Source: Muricoccus harenae
GTDB taxonomy: Bacteria > Pseudomonadota > Alphaproteobacteria > Acetobacterales > Acetobacteraceae
Length of the DNA stretch: 64,000 nt
NCBI RefSeq assembly: GCF_009848505.1
Contig: NZ_WWDL01000026.1
Location: 28,368 to 92,367, forward strand
Reading direction: 5' to 3'
The translations under genes and the position numbers were made by a program. Positions 28,509 through 38,391 of the stretch are shown here, in pieces (positions within the stretch are counted from its first letter, which is position 1; each line of letters begins with the position of its first letter). The notes beneath the pieces are model-generated. The model saw only the letters and a program-made list of their open reading frames with translations. It was not told the origin of the DNA and did no database searches.

Positions 28509-31500
28509 CGGCCATGCGGATGACTGCCGCCACAGACCGCCTTCCCGCCATGGGACGCGCCCTGCGGATCGCCAGCATCCTGCTAGGCGCGCTTGCCTAT
28601 ATCTTCGTTATCACCGTGCCCTTGAACGGGGAGCAGCAGGCGGTGCTGACTCTGCTCGGCATCGCGGCCTTCCTGCTGATCAGACGCTCGAAGTCACGCC
28701 GCGCGACGGTGCTGCTGGTGGTGCTCTCCTTCGCCATCACCTCGCGCTATCTCTGGTGGCGCGTGACGGAGACGCTGGAATTCGGCGGCTTCTTGCAGGG
28801 CTTCCTCTCGCTCGGCCTGTTCGCCGCCGAATGCTACGCGGGCTCGCTGCTCTTCCTTTCCTATGTCCAGCTGACCTATCCGCTGAACCGCAAGCCCGCC
28901 GCCCTGCCCGCCAATCCGGACGATTGGCCGAGCGTGGATGTCTATGTTCCCTCCTACAACGAGAGCCTGGAGATCGTGCGGCCGACGGTACTGGCCTGCA
29001 TGAACATCGACTGGCCGCGGGACAAGCTGAACGTCTACGTGCTGGACGACGGCCGCCGCCCGGATTTCCGCCAGTTCTGCGAAGAGGTGGGCTGCGGCTA
29101 CATCATCCGTCCCGACAACAAGGGCGCCAAGGCCGGCAACATCAATCACGCCCTCAAGCACACGGATGGCGACTACGTCGCCATCTTCGACTGCGACCAC
29201 GCTCCCACCCGCGCCTTCCTGCAGATGACCGCCGGCTGGCTGGTGCGGGACCAGCGCCTGTCGATGGTGCAGACGCCGCACTACTTCTACTCGCCCGATC
29301 CCTTCGAGCGAAACCTCGCCCGCAGCCGCCCCGTGCCGAATGAGGGCCTGCTCTTCTACGGCGCCATCCAGCCAGGGAACGACCTGTGGAACGCCGCCTT
29401 CTTCTGCGGCTCCTGCGCCCTGATCCGACGCACTGCACTCATGGAAGTCGGCGGCGTGCCGCATGAGACGGTGACGGAGGACTGCCACTGCTCGCTGCGC
29501 ATGCAGCAGAAGGGCTGGCACACCGCCTATATCCGCCTGCCGCTGGCGGCCGGCCTCGCGACCGAGCGCCTGTCCATCCATATCGGCCAGCGAATGCGCT
29601 GGGCGCGCGGCATGATCCAGATCATGCGGCAGGAGAACACGCCCTTTGCCCCTGGCCTGACCTGGGCACAGCGGCTCTGCTACTTCACCGCCGGCTTCTC
29701 CTTCCTCTTCGCGCTCCCCCGCATCGTCTTCCTCACCTCGCCGCTCGCCTTCCTCTTCCTGGGCCAGAACATCATCGCGGCCTCGCCGCTGGCGATCGTT
29801 GCCTATGCGGGCAGCCACATGTTCCACGCCTTCGGCACGGCATCCCGCCTGAACGGCAAGAACCGCCACTCCTTCTGGTCCGAGATCTACGAAGCCTGCA
29901 TGGCCGCGCCGTTGATCCTGGTGACGATCGCGACGCTCTGGGATCCACGCAAGGGCAAGTTCAACGTCACTGACAAGGGCGGGCGGCTGGAGGAGGGCTA
30001 TCTCGACGTTCGCGCCGTGCTGCCAACGCTGATCCTGCTCGGCGCGCTGGTCGTGGGCGTCAGCATCGGACTCTACGGCACGCTGACAAGCGAGACGGGA
30101 TCGCTGGAGTTCCAGGCCTATCTGCTCAACACGCTCTGGGCCACGCTCTGCCTCGTCCCGGTCTCCGCCGCCGTGGCCGTGGGGCTGGAGCGCGAGCAGA
30201 TGCGCGGCCGCGCGCGGGTGGAGGTGAACCTTCCCGCCGAGATCATCCTCTCGGACGGGCGGCGCGTGCCGGCCCGTTCCTCCGACATCTCCATGTCCGG
30301 CGCCCGCCTCCTGCTCGACCGCCCGCTCGGCATCGCCGATGGCGAACGCTGCAGCGTCTGCTTCAACCTCGGCGGCGAGTTCGTCGAGGTCCACGCCACC
30401 CTCCTGCACTGGGAGGAAGGCGAGGCCTTCCTGCGCTTCCACATCGAGAACGTGGTCGATGAGGCGGCGATGGTCCGCGTCTTCTTCGGCCGCCCCGATG
30501 CCTGGGTGCATTGGGATAACTGGCCACAGGACCGTCCGCTGCGTGCGCTGAAGGACGTGGTGATGGCCACCAAGGACGCCGTGTTCCGGAAGTACCGCTT
30601 CAAGATGACAAAGGCGCCCAGCCGCGTGAGCAAACCCGTTCCCGTCGAGCAGATCCGCAAGTCTGACGTGGTGCGGCCGAAGGCCCAAGCCGCCCGCGCG
30701 AAAGAGACCACCGCGGCCGCGATTGCCCTGCTGGCGCTGCTGCTGCCCGGCGCGGCCGAGGCGCAGAGCCGTCCGCAGGGCCAGGCGCCGCTGCCCGTCG
30801 CGCGGCCTGCCGTTCCGCCGCCGCCCGCCGGCGCGCCTGCCGCCGCACCCTCCGCCGAGGTGCCGGTTCTGTCCGCTCCAGCCGCATCCGCCCCCGCCGC
30901 GCCCTTGCCGGCCGCCGCCCCCGTCGCCTCGCCGCCGGGCAGCACGCGGGAGGCGCGGCTGACCTTCCGCGACCTCGGCCTGACCGGCCCGATGCAGTTC
31001 CGCGGCACCTCCGACCTGCAGGGCGTGCTCTTCGGCCTCTCGCGGGACGAGGTAGTGACCTCCGCGCGGCTGACGGTGCAGGGCGGCTCCTCCGCCGCCC
31101 TCATCCCATCCCTCAGCCAGATCGCCGTGACGCTGAACGAGCAGTTCGTCGGCAATATCGGGCTCGACCCCGCGCGCCAGGCCTTCGGCCCGCTATCCTT
31201 CGACATCGACCCGCTGAACTTCTCGGAGGTGAACCGGCTGAACTTCCGCTTCGCCGGCCGCTACGCGACGGAGTGCAACGACCCGCTCTCCGGTCTGCTC
31301 TACGCCAACATCTCCGACCTCTCGACGCTGCAACTGACCATCGAACGCCTGCCGCCGCAGCGCGACCTCGCCCGGCTGCCGGAGCCGCTCTTCGATCGGC
31401 GCGTGCTGCGCCGCAGCCTGAACCTGCCGGTGATCATCCCCGCCGATGCCGGGGCCCAGGGCCTCCGCGCGGCGGCCATCGCCACCTCCTGGTTCGCCGT

Positions 31501-33085
31501 GCAGGCCGATTACCGCGGCGCCAGCTTCCCGGTGGACCGTGCCGTGCCGGCGCTCGGCAATGCGCTGGTGATCGCCGCCGGGCCGGATTCCGTGCCGGGC
31601 CTCACCCTGCCGCGCTTCGAGGGCCCGACCCTCGTCATGGTCGCCAACCCGACCGATCCCTATGGCACGCTGCTCATCCTCGGCGGCCGTTCGGAGCAGG
31701 AGGTGGCGCAGGCGGCGCTGGCCCTGGCCGCCGGGCGTGGCGGCATCGGCGGTGAGCTGGCTCGCGTCTCCGCCCCCAACCTCGCCCCACGGCAGCCCTA
31801 TGATGCCCCGCGCTGGCTGGCGCCGGACCGGCCGGTGCAGATCGGCTCCCTCGTCGATCGCTCGGAGTTGCAGGCCTATGGCTACACGCCCGGCACGATC
31901 CGCGTGCCCATGCGCACCGCGCCCGACCTGTTCACCTGGTCCGATCGCGGCATCCCGGCGGATCTCCGCTTCCGCGGGCCCAACGGGCAGGCGGTGGATG
32001 TCGCGGCCTCCCGCCTCGACGTGCTCGTCTCCGAGAATTTCCTGAAGTCGTTCCCGCTCGGTACCGGGGAGCGTATCTGGCCGCTGGACCTGCTCTCCGG
32101 CTGGCTCCTGCCGGATTCTGCGGTGCGCACAGGCCGCGCCATGGTGCCGACCTACCTCCTCTTCGGGCGGGAGGAGCTGCAGATGCGCTTCGACATGCGC
32201 CCGCTGAACCGGGGCGAATGCACCGCCGTGCCCGGCGATATTCGCGCCTCCGTCGATCCGGACAGCACGATCGATCTCTCCCGCGCCTGGCGTTACGCGC
32301 GGCTGCCCAGCCTTGGCTTCTTCGCCTCGGCCGGCTTCCCCTTCACCCGCATGGCCGATCTCTCCGGCACGGCGGTGGTGCTGCCGGAGCGGCCGAACAC
32401 GGTCGAGACCTCCGCGTTCCTCGACCTGGTGGGAACCCTCGCCGCCCATGTCGGCCACCCGTCCACGGGCCTGTCGGTCGTCTTCCCGTCCGCGCTCCAG
32501 ACGGTAGCGGGCCAGGACCTGCTGATGATGGGGACTCTGGGCCGCCAGCCGGCCGCCGCCACCCTGCTGCGCGACAGTCCCGTGCAGGTGCAGAACGACC
32601 GCCTGACCATCGCCGCACCCGATGCGCTGGCCGATATCCGCGCCCTCTTCCTTGACCAACCGGGCTCCGACGAGCTGACCCGCGCCTCAACCGCCCTTTC
32701 CAGCATGGGCGAAGGCGTCTCGGTGCTGGTGGCGACCGAAAGCCCGCTGGCCGCCGGCAAGTCTGTCGTGGCGCTGCTGGGCGCGACCCCGTCGGCCCTG
32801 TCGGGCGTCGTCGGCACATTGCGCGATCCCGAGGCCGCGCCGCGCGTGCAGGGTGACCTCGTGCTGATCAATGGCGGCCGGGCCACCGGCTATCGCACCG
32901 GCGCCACCTATGCCGTAGGCAATCCGCCTTGGTGGGTGCTGCCCTATATCTGGCTCGGCACCAGCCCCTGGCGGGTGGCGGGCATGATGATCGCGGGTGC
33001 GCTGCTGCTCAGCCTGCCTTTCTACTGGCTTCTGCGCCGCCGCGCCGCCATGCGGCTACGCGCCCGCTCACCGAAGGGACATTAA
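28505..33085 (+). CDS. bcsAB: Fused cellulose synthase BcsA-BcsB
   Basis: A 1526-residue fusion of the GT2 catalytic subunit, a PilZ domain and the periplasmic BcsB subunit, as in Komagataeibacter AcsAB. It makes beta-1,4-glucan from UDP-glucose and moves it across the inner membrane. Seen: VDVYVPSYNES (144-154), DDG (181-183), FDCDHAPTR (228-236), TEDC (324-327) and QRMRW (362-366) of the catalytic site; PilZ with R567 to R571 and D594-x-S-x-x-G599, predicting c-di-GMP activation; a Pro/Ala linker (about 755-815); then BcsB and a C-terminal membrane helix before the RRRAAMR tail. The start overlaps bcsQ by 4 bp. Confidence 0.97.
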   Translation: MTAMRMTAATDRLPAMGRALRIASILLGALAYIFVITVPLNGEQQAVLTLLGIAAFLLIRRSKSRRATVLLVVLSFAITSRYLWWRVTETLEFGGFLQGFLSLGLFAAECYAGSLLFLSYVQLTYPLNRKPAALPANPDDWPSVDVYVPSYNESLEIVRPTVLACMNIDWPRDKLNVYVLDDGRRPDFRQFCEEVGCGYIIRPDNKGAKAGNINHALKHTDGDYVAIFDCDHAPTRAFLQMTAGWLVRDQRLSMVQTPHYFYSPDPFERNLARSRPVPNEGLLFYGAIQPGNDLWNAAFFCGSCALIRRTALMEVGGVPHETVTEDCHCSLRMQQKGWHTAYIRLPLAAGLATERLSIHIGQRMRWARGMIQIMRQENTPFAPGLTWAQRLCYFTAGFSFLFALPRIVFLTSPLAFLFLGQNIIAASPLAIVAYAGSHMFHAFGTASRLNGKNRHSFWSEIYEACMAAPLILVTIATLWDPRKGKFNVTDKGGRLEEGYLDVRAVLPTLILLGALVVGVSIGLYGTLTSETGSLEFQAYLLNTLWATLCLVPVSAAVAVGLEREQMRGRARVEVNLPAEIILSDGRRVPARSSDISMSGARLLLDRPLGIADGERCSVCFNLGGEFVEVHATLLHWEEGEAFLRFHIENVVDEAAMVRVFFGRPDAWVHWDNWPQDRPLRALKDVVMATKDAVFRKYRFKMTKAPSRVSKPVPVEQIRKSDVVRPKAQAARAKETTAAAIALLALLLPGAAEAQSRPQGQAPLPVARPAVPPPPAGAPAAAPSAEVPVLSAPAASAPAAPLPAAAPVASPPGSTREARLTFRDLGLTGPMQFRGTSDLQGVLFGLSRDEVVTSARLTVQGGSSAALIPSLSQIAVTLNEQFVGNIGLDPARQAFGPLSFDIDPLNFSEVNRLNFRFAGRYATECNDPLSGLLYANISDLSTLQLTIERLPPQRDLARLPEPLFDRRVLRRSLNLPVIIPADAGAQGLRAAAIATSWFAVQADYRGASFPVDRAVPALGNALVIAAGPDSVPGLTLPRFEGPTLVMVANPTDPYGTLLILGGRSEQEVAQAALALAAGRGGIGGELARVSAPNLAPRQPYDAPRWLAPDRPVQIGSLVDRSELQAYGYTPGTIRVPMRTAPDLFTWSDRGIPADLRFRGPNGQAVDVAASRLDVLVSENFLKSFPLGTGERIWPLDLLSGWLLPDSAVRTGRAMVPTYLLFGREELQMRFDMRPLNRGECTAVPGDIRASVDPDSTIDLSRAWRYARLPSLGFFASAGFPFTRMADLSGTAVVLPERPNTVETSAFLDLVGTLAAHVGHPSTGLSVVFPSALQTVAGQDLLMMGTLGRQPAAATLLRDSPVQVQNDRLTIAAPDALADIRALFLDQPGSDELTRASTALSSMGEGVSVLVATESPLAAGKSVVALLGATPSALSGVVGTLRDPEAAPRVQGDLVLINGGRATGYRTGATYAVGNPPWWVLPYIWLGTSPWRVAGMMIAGALLLSLPFYWLLRRRAAMRLRARSPKGH

Positions 33086-33089
33086 GGCC

Positions 33090-36000
33090 ATGCGGGGGAT
33101 GCGCCGGGTGTCAGGACGAGGGACAAAGGGGCGGAGTGCGCTGGGCATCGCGCTGGCGCTCGCGGCTTGGCCGGGGATGGCCCCCGGCATCGCCTCCGCC
33201 CAGGTCGCGAATGTGGCTGGCGCCCCCAGCGCGGTGGACGTGCTGGTGCGCCAGGCGGATCGCTGGCTATCCCAGGATCGGGTGGAACTGGCGGCGCCGG
33301 CGGTGGAGCGCGCCCTGGCGGCGGCACCCAACGACCCCGCGGTCCTGTCCGTCGCCGCCCGGCTTGAGACCGCGCGCGGCAACCGGGATGCGGCCAATGC
33401 CTTTCTTGCCCGCCTTCGCGCCGCCGGCGGATCGGCCGAGCAGCAATCCCGTGCCGAGAACACCGTGCGCGGCGCCCAGATCGACCGCGACGCCATCGAG
33501 GATGCCCGCCGCCTGGCGCGGGAGGGCCGGACCGACGCCGCCGCCCAGCGCTACCAGCAGATCTTTGGCGCCCAGGGTCCGACCGAGGCCTACGCGCTGG
33601 AATATTACCAGACCCTCGCCGGGACCGACCGAGGCCGCGCCGAAGGCCAGCGCGGCCTCGGCGCGCTTGCCAGCCGCCCCGGTGCCACGGACCGCGCCCG
33701 CCTCGCCAATGCCCAGGCGCTGACCTATTCGGCCGCGACGCGCGCAGAGGGTATCCGCCGCCTGGCCGAGCTGGTGGACCGCCCCGATGTGGCGCAGGAG
33801 GCGCGGCAATCCTGGCGCGCCGCCCTCGGCTTCGCCGGGAACGACCCCGCCGCCGCGCCACAGGTCGAAGCCTATCTCCAGCGCTTCCCCGACGACGCTG
33901 AGCAGCGCCGCCGGCTCGAGGCGCTGCGCGCCGCACCAGCCGCGGCACCGGCCGACCCGAGCGCCGCCGCCCGCCAGGCCGCCTTCGCCCGGCTGGATTC
34001 CGGCAGCCCCGCCGAGGCCGCGCGGCAATTCGAGGCACTCCTCGCCGCCAATCCCAACGACGCGGATGCGCTGGGTGGCCTCGGCATCGTCCGCCTGCGC
34101 CAGGGCAACCAGCCCGAGGCCCGGCGGCTGCTGGAACGCGCCGTTGCCGCCGATCCCGCCCGTGCCCAGCAATGGCAGCGGGCGCTGGACGCCGCCTCCT
34201 ATTCCACGGATCTCGCCGAAGCGCAGGCCCGCCTCCGCCGCAACGACCTTGAGGGCGCCGACCAGGCCGCCCGCCGTGCCGCGATGCGCGAGGTGGACGA
34301 CCGCTCCGATGCCGAAGTGGTGCTGGGCGAATTGGCGTTGCGCCGCAACGATCCCGCAGGCGCCGAGGCCCGCTTTCGCGCAGCCCTCAGCCGCCGCCCC
34401 GGCTTTCAGGCCGCACAGCAGGGGCTGAACGCGGCCCTGCGCGCCCAGGGCCGCCCCACCGAATTCGCCATCGCCCGCCCTGCCGCGCCTGCACCCGCCA
34501 GCACCGCCAATGCCCAGGCCGCCTCCTACCGCGCCGAGGCCGCCCGCGTGGCCGACCCGGCCGCCGCCGCCGCCATCCTGCGCAATGCGGTCGCCGCCGC
34601 GCCCGACGACCCCTGGACGCGGCTGGACCTCGCCCGCGCGCTCCGCCGACAGGGCCGCGGTGCCGAGGCCCGCGCTGTGGTGGAGGATCTGGCCGCCCGC
34701 AGCACCAGCCCCGACGCCGCCTATGCTGCCGCCCTGCTGGCCGAGGAGGACAACCGCATCGCCGATGCCGATGCCCTCCTCTCCCGCATTGCGCCGAACC
34801 GGCGCAGCCCGGACATGTCGCGCCTCGCCACCCGCATCCGCGCCCAGCGGGAAGTGCAGTCGGCCGCCGCCCTCCTGCCCTTCAGCCCGATCGAGGGCCG
34901 CTCGCGGCTCCTCACCCTCGCGGCCCGGCCGGACCCCACGGGCGGCACCGCCGTCGCCGTGATCCGTGCCTTCGGGGAGGCCAATGACCGCGCCGGCGCC
35001 GCCGAGGCCGCGCGCGTCGCCATTGCCAACCGCAGCGCCAGCAGCCCCGCCGCCCGGATCGCCATCGCCGGCGCCCTGCTCGGCGCGGGGCTGGAGGCCG
35101 AGGCCACCGCCCTGGCCGCCGAGACCGAGACAGCCGCCGCCACGCCCGAGCAGCGCCGCGACCTGGCCACGATCCGCGCCGGCGCCGCCGTCCGCGCCTC
35201 GGACCGGCTGAACGAGACCGGCGACCAGGCGGATGCCTTCGAGCGGCTGCGCCCGGTGCTGGCCGAGGATCCGAACAACCAGGACGCCCGGCTCGCCCTG
35301 TCCCGCCTCTATCTCGGCGCCCGCCGGCCGGAGGAGGCGCTGCGCGTGGCCGAGGCCGTGCTGGTCCGCGACCCGCGCAATCTCGACGCCCGCCGCAGCG
35401 CCATCGAGGCGGCGCTCGCCACTGGCGACCGGCAGCGGGCGGAAGGCCTCCTGGCCGCGGCGCAATCCGCCAACCCACGCGATTCCCGAGTGGCGCTGCT
35501 GGAGGCCCGGGTGGCCCGCGCCGCCGGCGACGAGTCCCGCGCCCGCCGCGCCTTAGAGGCCGCGGCCTCCCTGCGCAGCGCCGAGCTCGGCAGCTCCGCC
35601 CGCGCCACCGCCACGGCCCCTGGCGCCGTGCCGATGCAGGGCCTGGCCAACCCCTTTGCCCGTGGCGGGCGCACGGACGCCCCGCTGTTCGCGAGCGCGC
35701 AGCCGGCTGATCCGGTGCTGCGCCAGATCCAGACCGAGGCCGATGCGCTGCGCTCGGAAACCGGCATGCTCCTTGCCGGCGCCGCCACGGCCCGCATCCG
35801 CTCCGGCGGCCAGGGGCTGGACCGGCTGACAGAGCTGGGGGCCGTCCTCCAGGCCGAGGTCTCGCCCGGCGCGCTGGGCGGCCGCCTGACTGCCTCGGCG
35901 CAGCCCGTCACCATCGATTCCGGCTCGCCCCTCGCCGATGTGCAGGCGCTGCGCCGCTACGGCAGCAATGCGCTGAACACCAACATCGCCGGCAGCGCCG

Positions 36001-36878
36001 CCGCCATCGCCTCGGGCCGTGACACCAGCGCCTCGGGCGTCGGGCTCGTGCTGAACTACACGCGGGGCGACTGGCTGAAGCTCGATGTCGGCACCACGCC
36101 GCTCGGCTTCCGCCGCACCAACATCGTCGGCGGCATCGAGCTGGCCCCGGCCCTGTCCGAGAGCCTGCGGATCCGCGTGACCGGCGAGCGCCGGGCGGTG
36201 ACGGACAGCCTCCTGTCCTGGAACGGCGCGGTGGACGACAACACGCGCACCTCCTGGGGCCCGGTGATGCGAACCGGTGGCCGTGGCCAGATCGAGGTGC
36301 CGATCGGCACCGGCTATGCCTATGCCGGCGGCGGCTACTCCGCCTTCGACGGCGACGGCGTCGCCAGCAACACGCGCGTCGAGGCCGGTGCGGGCGTGGC
36401 CCTGCCCATCTACAAGAGCGATGCCGGCGAGCTGACCGGTGGAGTGGACCTCGTCTATTTCAGCTACGACCGGAACCTGCGCTACTTCACCCTTGGCCAC
36501 GGCGGCTATTTCAGCCCGCAGCAATATACGGCGCTGAACATTCCGGTGGATTGGCGCGGCAAGGCCGGTGACGTGACCTACCGGATCGGCGCCACCGCCG
36601 GCTACGCCTCCTACCGCGAGGATCGGGCGCCCTTCTTCCCGAATGACCCTGGCCGGCAATCCGCGGTGGAGGCCCTGACCACCAGCAGCGCGGGCTCGGC
36701 CAACCCGGTCAGCGCCTTCTACGCCGGCCAGTCGCAGAGCGGCTTCGTCGGCGGGCTGCGGGCGGAGGTGGATTGGGCCATCAGCCCCACCCTCACCCTC
36801 GGTGGCGCGGTGCGCTACGACAAGGCGGCGGATTTCGACGAGACGCGCATGCTCATGCGGCTTCAGAACCGGTTCTGA
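33090..36878 (+). CDS. bcsC: Cellulose export outer-membrane protein BcsC
   Basis: A 1262-residue protein with a signal peptide (cleavage likely after ASA near 35), long arrays of tetratricopeptide repeats (about 45-860) and a C-terminal outer-membrane beta-barrel (about 900-1262), ending in RLQNRF, a typical terminal Phe. It guides the glucan through the periplasm and out. ATG at 33090 lies 4 bp after the bcsAB stop; a second ATG at 33099 is possible. The frame upstream of 33090 is bcsAB shadow. No bcsD, bcsZ or ccp gene follows, unlike in strong pellicle-forming acetic acid bacteria. Confidence 0.94.
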   Translation: MRGMRRVSGRGTKGRSALGIALALAAWPGMAPGIASAQVANVAGAPSAVDVLVRQADRWLSQDRVELAAPAVERALAAAPNDPAVLSVAARLETARGNRDAANAFLARLRAAGGSAEQQSRAENTVRGAQIDRDAIEDARRLAREGRTDAAAQRYQQIFGAQGPTEAYALEYYQTLAGTDRGRAEGQRGLGALASRPGATDRARLANAQALTYSAATRAEGIRRLAELVDRPDVAQEARQSWRAALGFAGNDPAAAPQVEAYLQRFPDDAEQRRRLEALRAAPAAAPADPSAAARQAAFARLDSGSPAEAARQFEALLAANPNDADALGGLGIVRLRQGNQPEARRLLERAVAADPARAQQWQRALDAASYSTDLAEAQARLRRNDLEGADQAARRAAMREVDDRSDAEVVLGELALRRNDPAGAEARFRAALSRRPGFQAAQQGLNAALRAQGRPTEFAIARPAAPAPASTANAQAASYRAEAARVADPAAAAAILRNAVAAAPDDPWTRLDLARALRRQGRGAEARAVVEDLAARSTSPDAAYAAALLAEEDNRIADADALLSRIAPNRRSPDMSRLATRIRAQREVQSAAALLPFSPIEGRSRLLTLAARPDPTGGTAVAVIRAFGEANDRAGAAEAARVAIANRSASSPAARIAIAGALLGAGLEAEATALAAETETAAATPEQRRDLATIRAGAAVRASDRLNETGDQADAFERLRPVLAEDPNNQDARLALSRLYLGARRPEEALRVAEAVLVRDPRNLDARRSAIEAALATGDRQRAEGLLAAAQSANPRDSRVALLEARVARAAGDESRARRALEAAASLRSAELGSSARATATAPGAVPMQGLANPFARGGRTDAPLFASAQPADPVLRQIQTEADALRSETGMLLAGAATARIRSGGQGLDRLTELGAVLQAEVSPGALGGRLTASAQPVTIDSGSPLADVQALRRYGSNALNTNIAGSAAAIASGRDTSASGVGLVLNYTRGDWLKLDVGTTPLGFRRTNIVGGIELAPALSESLRIRVTGERRAVTDSLLSWNGAVDDNTRTSWGPVMRTGGRGQIEVPIGTGYAYAGGGYSAFDGDGVASNTRVEAGAGVALPIYKSDAGELTGGVDLVYFSYDRNLRYFTLGHGGYFSPQQYTALNIPVDWRGKAGDVTYRIGATAGYASYREDRAPFFPNDPGRQSAVEALTTSSAGSANPVSAFYAGQSQSGFVGGLRAEVDWAISPTLTLGGAVRYDKAADFDETRMLMRLQNRF

Positions 36879-36880
36879 CG

Positions 36881-36899
36881 GCTGCCCTTGCACGGCAGC
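36881..36899 (+). terminator. Weak hairpin after bcsC
   Basis: GCTGCC (36881-36886), loop of 7, GGCAGC (36894-36899) directly after the bcsC stop. A 6-bp stem without a T-run, so at best a weak terminator. Confidence 0.35.
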
Positions 36900-36920
36900 A
36901 TCGGGGAAGTCATATCAATA

Positions 36921-36937
36921 CACGAACACTAATCGTG
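36921..36937 (+). promoter_or_regulatory. Palindrome upstream of a flavin monooxygenase gene
   Basis: CACGA, 7 nt, TCGTG lies 14 bp before the ATG at 36951 within an AT-rich stretch. It looks like an operator half-site pair; the regulator is unknown. The gene has no evident ribosome site, so the palindrome may sit close to or over the transcript start. Confidence 0.4.
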
Positions 36938-36950
36938 AATTGAGCCCCCG

Positions 36951-38285
36951 ATGCCCACTCCCCGCCGCCTGCGCCTCGGCGCCTTCATGCGCCCGGTCAG
37001 CATCCACACTGCCGCCTGGCGCTATCCTGGTGCTTTCCCCGACGCCAACTTCAACCTGGACCACCTGGTCCGGTTCGCCCGCACGCTGGAGGCCGCCCGC
37101 TTGGACGCCTTCTTCATGGCCGACCACCAGGCCGTGCTGAACATGCCAATCCAGGCGCTAAAGCGTAGCGCCACCACCACATCCTTCGACCCGATGACGC
37201 TGCTGCCCGCCCTGTCGATGGTCACGGAACGCCTTGGCCTCATCGCCACGGCCTCGACCACCTATAACGAGCCCTGGCACATCGCGCGGAAATTCGCCTC
37301 CCTGGACCACATCAGCCATGGCCGCGCCGGCTGGAACGTCGTCACCTCTGGCAACCCGGCCGAGGCGCAGAACTTCGGGCGGGAGGAGCATTGGGAGCAC
37401 GCCGCCCGTTACCGCCGCGCCCATGAGTTCATCGATGTGGTGAAGGGCCTCTGGGATAGCTGGGCCGATGATGCCTTCATCCGCGATGTCGAGAACGGCG
37501 TCTATTTCGACCCAGAAAAGATGCATGTCCTCGGCCATAAGGGAGAGCATTTCTCCGTCCGCGGTCCCCTCAATGTGGCCCGGCCCATCCAGGGCCATCC
37601 AGTCATCGTCCAGGCCGGCGCGTCCGATGACGGTCGCCAGCTTGCGGCCGAAACGGCGGAGGTGATCTTCGCCGCCGGCGGCCCCATTGATGTTGCCCGC
37701 GCCTTCTATGCCGACGTGAAATCCCGCACCGAGAAGGCCGGCCGCGATCCGGCCCACCTTCTCGTCCTACCCGGCTGCTTCGTCGTTGTGGGTGAGAGCG
37801 AGCAGGAGGCCCATGACAAGCGCGCCCTGCTCGACAGCGGCGTGCATTACGATAGTGCCATCGCCTCCCTCTCCGTCGCCCTCGGCACGGATGCCTCGCT
37901 CTTCGATCCGGACGGTTCCCTGCCCGAGGACATCCCCGAAACCAATGCAAGCAAGAGCGGCCGGGAGCGAGCCATCACCCTCGCGCGGCGGGAGAACCTC
38001 ACCGTGCGCCAGCTTGCCCAGCGCCTCGGCGGCTATTCGGGTGCGGCCATGATCGGCACGCCGAAGCAGATCGCGGACCAGATGCAGGAATGGCTGGAAA
38101 CCGGCGCCTGCGACGGGTTCAACATGATGTTCCCCTTCCTCCCCGCTGGGCTGGACGACTTCGCTGCCAAGGTCATCCCGGAACTGCAGCGGCGCGGGCT
38201 GCACCGCACGGAATATGAGGGGCGGACGCTGCGCGAGAATCTGGGCCTGCCGCGGCCGGCGAACCGGTTTTTCGAACCGGCCTGA
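36951..38285 (+). CDS. LLM-class flavin monooxygenase (NtaA/SnaA/DszA-like)
   Basis: A 444-residue FMNH2-dependent monooxygenase of the luciferase-like class, group of nitrilotriacetate, pristinamycin and dibenzothiophene sulfone monooxygenases. Seen: RLGAFMRPVSIHTAAWRYPG near the N-terminus, FFMADHQAVLN (about 52-62), GRAGWNVVTSGNPAEAQNFG (about 126-145) and LPEDIPET. These enzymes need reduced FMN from a separate reductase; none is next to it. The substrate is unknown. A palindrome lies just upstream and a strong terminator follows the stop. Confidence 0.9.
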   Translation: MPTPRRLRLGAFMRPVSIHTAAWRYPGAFPDANFNLDHLVRFARTLEAARLDAFFMADHQAVLNMPIQALKRSATTTSFDPMTLLPALSMVTERLGLIATASTTYNEPWHIARKFASLDHISHGRAGWNVVTSGNPAEAQNFGREEHWEHAARYRRAHEFIDVVKGLWDSWADDAFIRDVENGVYFDPEKMHVLGHKGEHFSVRGPLNVARPIQGHPVIVQAGASDDGRQLAAETAEVIFAAGGPIDVARAFYADVKSRTEKAGRDPAHLLVLPGCFVVVGESEQEAHDKRALLDSGVHYDSAIASLSVALGTDASLFDPDGSLPEDIPETNASKSGRERAITLARRENLTVRQLAQRLGGYSGAAMIGTPKQIADQMQEWLETGACDGFNMMFPFLPAGLDDFAAKVIPELQRRGLHRTEYEGRTLRENLGLPRPANRFFEPA

Positions 38286-38289
38286 GCAA

Positions 38290-38314
38290 GGCCGGGGGAG
38301 GTACTCCCCCGGCC
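38290..38314 (+). terminator. Strong hairpin terminator
   Basis: GGCCGGGGGAG (38290-38300), loop GTA, CTCCCCCGGCC (38304-38314): a perfect 11-bp stem 5 nt after the stop, followed by TCCTTC. Member of the repeated hairpin family of this window. Confidence 0.8.
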
Positions 38315-38391
38315 TCCTTCCGGTCTTTGTCTGAAAGCGTGCCGGGCCGGGTGGGGCAGCAAGCCTTTCGGTCCGGGAAGGAGGCAACCAT

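Noticed and set aside
28694..30688. 664-residue minus-strand open frame
   Set aside because: Antisense to the catalytic half of bcsAB.
33267..35465. 732-residue minus-strand open frame
   Set aside because: Antisense to the TPR region of bcsC; glycine-rich without motifs.
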